Shown here piece after piece: positions 3,021-5,344 of a stretch of DNA of 5,344 nt (position 1 is its first letter; the number at the start of each line of letters is the position of its first letter). Source of the DNA: Phycisphaeraceae bacterium (GTDB lineage: Bacteria > Planctomycetota > Phycisphaerae > Phycisphaerales > Phycisphaeraceae); NCBI GenBank assembly GCA_029260695.1, contig JAJDCT010000026.1, forward strand, positions 1-5,344, written 5' to 3'. The translations under genes were made by a program, and so were the position numbers. The notes beneath the pieces were generated by a model, which saw nothing but the letters and a program-made list of their open reading frames with translations, was not told the origin of the DNA and did not search any database.

Positions 3021-5344
3021 ATGGATGCGAAGTCATTGACAGGTGGCCGTCTGCAAGGCGTGTTGTGGTGTGCGGCCGTCTGCCTGGTTGCGGGCTGGGT
3101 GATTTCGTCGGGGGGTTGTGCTTCGCCGACGGACTCGGATGAGCCTGCCACGGCGGGGGAGTCGGCAGGAACCATGGCTGATGGCCCGGCTGGTAACACA
3201 CTGTCAAGGGAGTACGCGGTGCTGGATGAACGCGAGGATCGGTTGATTGTGGAGCTGCCCAACCGGATGATCGTGGTGGCACAGGAGCTGCCGACCGCGC
3301 CGGTGGTTACGGCGCAGGCGTGGGTCAAGACCGGTTCGATCTTCGAGCAGGAGCACGTCGGCGCGGGGTTAAGCCACTTCCTGGAGCACCTGCTGGCGGG
3401 CGGTTCGACGACCAGCCGGACGGAGCAGGAATCCAACGCCGCGCTTGGGCGGATGGGTGCGCAGACGAACGCCGCCACCGGGCACGACAACGTCCGCTAC
3501 TACGTCAACACGGTCAGCGAGTACACCGAGGACGCGATCGGGCTGGTATCGGACTGGATGCAGAACGCCGTCGTCAGTGAAACAGAATACGCCCGTGAGC
3601 GCACCGTGATCCAGCGCGAGATGGAGATGCGCAACAGCCAGCCGAGGGTCGTGCTCTGGAAGACCACGCAGCAGGCGCGGTATCAGGTCCACCCCGCACG
3701 CGATCCGATCATCGGCTACCTCGACGATTTCCGCTCGATCACCCGTGACGAGATATACGATTTTTACAAACGGATGTACGTCCCGAACAACATGGTTTTC
3801 GTGGTGGTCGGCGACATCGACAAGCAACGAGTCGTGGACCAGGTCGCGTCGCTGTGGTCACAGGTCCCGGCGGGGCAGTTGCCGCAGGTGAGCTTGCCGA
3901 TCGAGCCTGCGATCGACGAGCCACGACATGTCACCGGGCACGCGGACATTGAGATACCCAAGCTCAGGCTGGTATGGCCGGGTACCAAGCTGGCGGCCCA
4001 GGGCGATTACGAGTTGGATGTGCTGGCGATGGTCTTGGGGCAAGGCGAGTCCAGCCGGCTGAAGCGAGGTATCCGCGATGACCAGCGGCTGGCGACTTCG
4101 ATCAGTGCCTACAACGCCAGCTCGGTCTGGACCGAGGGCTACTTCGCTGTGACGGCTGAGCCGACCGACCGCCAGGCGTCGCTGGATGAGCTCAAGTCGG
4201 CGGTGCTGGTCGAGGTGGCCAGGTTGCGCGACGAGCCCGTGTCACAAGCAGAACTCGACCGGGCTAAGCGGAAGGTGCTGGCGGATATCGCGCAGAACAA
4301 CCAGACCGCCCAGGGCGTGGCGGCGACGTTGGCCTGGGAGGTGATCTCTCTGGGTGAGCCGGGCTACCTCAAACGCTACGCCGGCGCGGTTCAGTCTCTG
4401 ACCGCAGAAGATCTACAGGCGACTGCGCAGCGTTTCTTAAGCGACGATCGTTTGATCACCGTCGAACTGCTTCCCAGGCAGGATGGCGGGGGTAGCGATA
4501 CCTCGCTGACTAAACGTCAACCACCGCCGATCGATCCATCGACCGTCGAACACAGGGTGGTGGAGCTGGACAACGACGCGTTGATCCGCCGGCTTAACGA
4601 GAACCTGGCCTCTGCGCCCGACACCACGGGCGGGATCGAGGTCGATTCGCCTGTGATGTACGAATTAGACAACGGCCTGAGGCTGATCGTTCAGCGTTCG
4701 ACCGTGGTCCCGGCGGTTGCGATTCAGTTCTACTGGACCGGGGGGTTGCTGGCCGACGAGCCCGGACGGGAGGGTGTCGCCAACGCCGTGGCCAGCATGC
4801 TGACACGTGGCACGCAAAACCGCTCGGCCGATCAGATCGCCGAGGCCGTCGAAGATCTGGGAGCGACCCTCAACGCCACCGCGGGAAACAACACCGCCTA
4901 CGCTCAAGCCACCTCGCTGCGCGATGACTGGCCTGTGTTGCTTGAATTGCTTGGTGAGGTTGTGATGGATCCGGCCTTCGATAGCGAGGAATGGGATAAG
5001 CTGCGTCCCCGGTTACTTGCGGCGATCGACCGCGAAGGTGAGACGTGGCACGGCGAGTTGGGGCGGGCGTTTAGAAGCGAGTACTTCGGCGCGCACCCCT
5101 GGTCGACCACCCCACTGGGTCGGCGTGAGGTGGTTGAATCACTGACTGCCAACGACCTGCGGGATTACCACGAAGCGCATCTGGGTGTGTCCCAAGCCGT
5201 GCTCTCCATCGTCGGGGACGTCGATCCTCAGGCGGTATTTGAGGCGGCACAAAAAGTGTTCGGCCCGTTGCCAGCGAGCCCCGGCGAGCCGTTTAAGCCG
5301 CTCACCCCCAAGGCCCCCGAGCCGAAGATCGTGCAGGTCATCAC
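3021..5344 (+). CDS. M16 family (insulinase/pitrilysin-like) zinc metallopeptidase, probable lipoprotein, 3' end beyond window
   Basis: 774 residues are open to the window edge. A signal (hydrophobic stretch about 11-28) ends in SSGGC-ASP, a degenerate lipobox with Cys33, followed by an acidic flexible linker, so an envelope lipoprotein is likely. The first M16 pair (about 76-486) carries the inverted zinc motif HFLEH (H119, E122, H123) with the third ligand E200, 77 residues on, and a Peptidase_M16_C domain starting near YVPNNMVFVVVGDID (about 252-266). After a linker (about 487-540) a second pair begins at MYELDNGLRL (near 545); there the zinc positions are N588, A591 and S592, so this half is non-catalytic. 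Its C-domain starts near 715 and is cut off. M16 enzymes use such half-pairs as a clamshell to degrade peptides. Start choice: ATG 3021 has AAGGA 6 nt upstream and gives the shortest signal; in-frame ATGs at 2994 (GGAGG 11 nt upstream) and 3006 are alternatives. Confidence 0.93.
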   Translation, partial: MDAKSLTGGRLQGVLWCAAVCLVAGWVISSGGCASPTDSDEPATAGESAGTMADGPAGNTLSREYAVLDEREDRLIVELPNRMIVVAQELPTAPVVTAQAWVKTGSIFEQEHVGAGLSHFLEHLLAGGSTTSRTEQESNAALGRMGAQTNAATGHDNVRYYVNTVSEYTEDAIGLVSDWMQNAVVSETEYARERTVIQREMEMRNSQPRVVLWKTTQQARYQVHPARDPIIGYLDDFRSITRDEIYDFYKRMYVPNNMVFVVVGDIDKQRVVDQVASLWSQVPAGQLPQVSLPIEPAIDEPRHVTGHADIEIPKLRLVWPGTKLAAQGDYELDVLAMVLGQGESSRLKRGIRDDQRLATSISAYNASSVWTEGYFAVTAEPTDRQASLDELKSAVLVEVARLRDEPVSQAELDRAKRKVLADIAQNNQTAQGVAATLAWEVISLGEPGYLKRYAGAVQSLTAEDLQATAQRFLSDDRLITVELLPRQDGGGSDTSLTKRQPPPIDPSTVEHRVVELDNDALIRRLNENLASAPDTTGGIEVDSPVMYELDNGLRLIVQRSTVVPAVAIQFYWTGGLLADEPGREGVANAVASMLTRGTQNRSADQIAEAVEDLGATLNATAGNNTAYAQATSLRDDWPVLLELLGEVVMDPAFDSEEWDKLRPRLLAAIDREGETWHGELGRAFRSEYFGAHPWSTTPLGRREVVESLTANDLRDYHEAHLGVSQAVLSIVGDVDPQAVFEAAQKVFGPLPASPGEPFKPLTPKAPEPKIVQVI

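Noticed and set aside
2894..3827. Minus-strand frames opposite the M16 peptidase
   Set aside because: Shadows of the plus-strand peptidase, whose catalytic motifs and domain order are unmistakable; low-complexity Pro/Arg/Ser-rich translations.

Overview
The window looks like a chromosomal segment of a planctomycete, probably of the class Phycisphaerae. The main reason is two prepilin-type proteins with the [17 protein letters not shown] cleavage/methylation segment; the complete one also carries the C-terminal H-X9-DG motif, a family strongly expanded in Planctomycetes. The fairly GC-rich DNA and tRNA genes without encoded CCA fit. The taxonomic call is inference, not proof.

Layout. Everything from 1 to 2897 is on the minus strand. 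At the left edge (1-100) is the N-terminus of a prepilin-like gene, running off the window, with a good promoter (248-275) and a leader of about 140 nt. Next is a complete H-X9-DG prepilin-like gene (425-1273) that ends in a clean intrinsic terminator (317-346) and starts from a near-consensus promoter (1434-1462), again with a leader of about 150 nt. About 290 bp without a gene (1463-1753) separate it from a two-gene tRNA operon, tRNA-Thr(CGT) then tRNA-Thr(TGT), with its own promoter (1918-1947). Between this and the next gene lies a foldback region built from degenerate 8-bp repeats (1966-2081). A class I SAM-dependent methyltransferase (2076-2897) follows.

An intergenic region of 123 bp (2898-3020) separates the methyltransferase from a divergent plus-strand gene that runs off the right edge. 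This is a large secreted, probably lipid-anchored M16 (insulinase/pitrilysin) metallopeptidase. Its first M16 pair keeps the full HxxEH...E zinc site and its second pair has lost it. It is missing from simple closed-ORF lists because it has no stop inside the window.

The genes do not form an obvious joint pathway: each transcription unit has its own signals. No CRISPR array, transposase, phage gene or recognised defence system is present. The most interesting non-standard observations are the 8-bp-periodic inverted repeat at the end of the methyltransferase gene, the long structured leaders of both prepilin genes (one with a terminator-like hairpin just before the start codon), the two competing starts of the complete prepilin gene, and three 9-bp direct repeats in the divergent promoter region. 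None of these amounts to a demonstrated new system.
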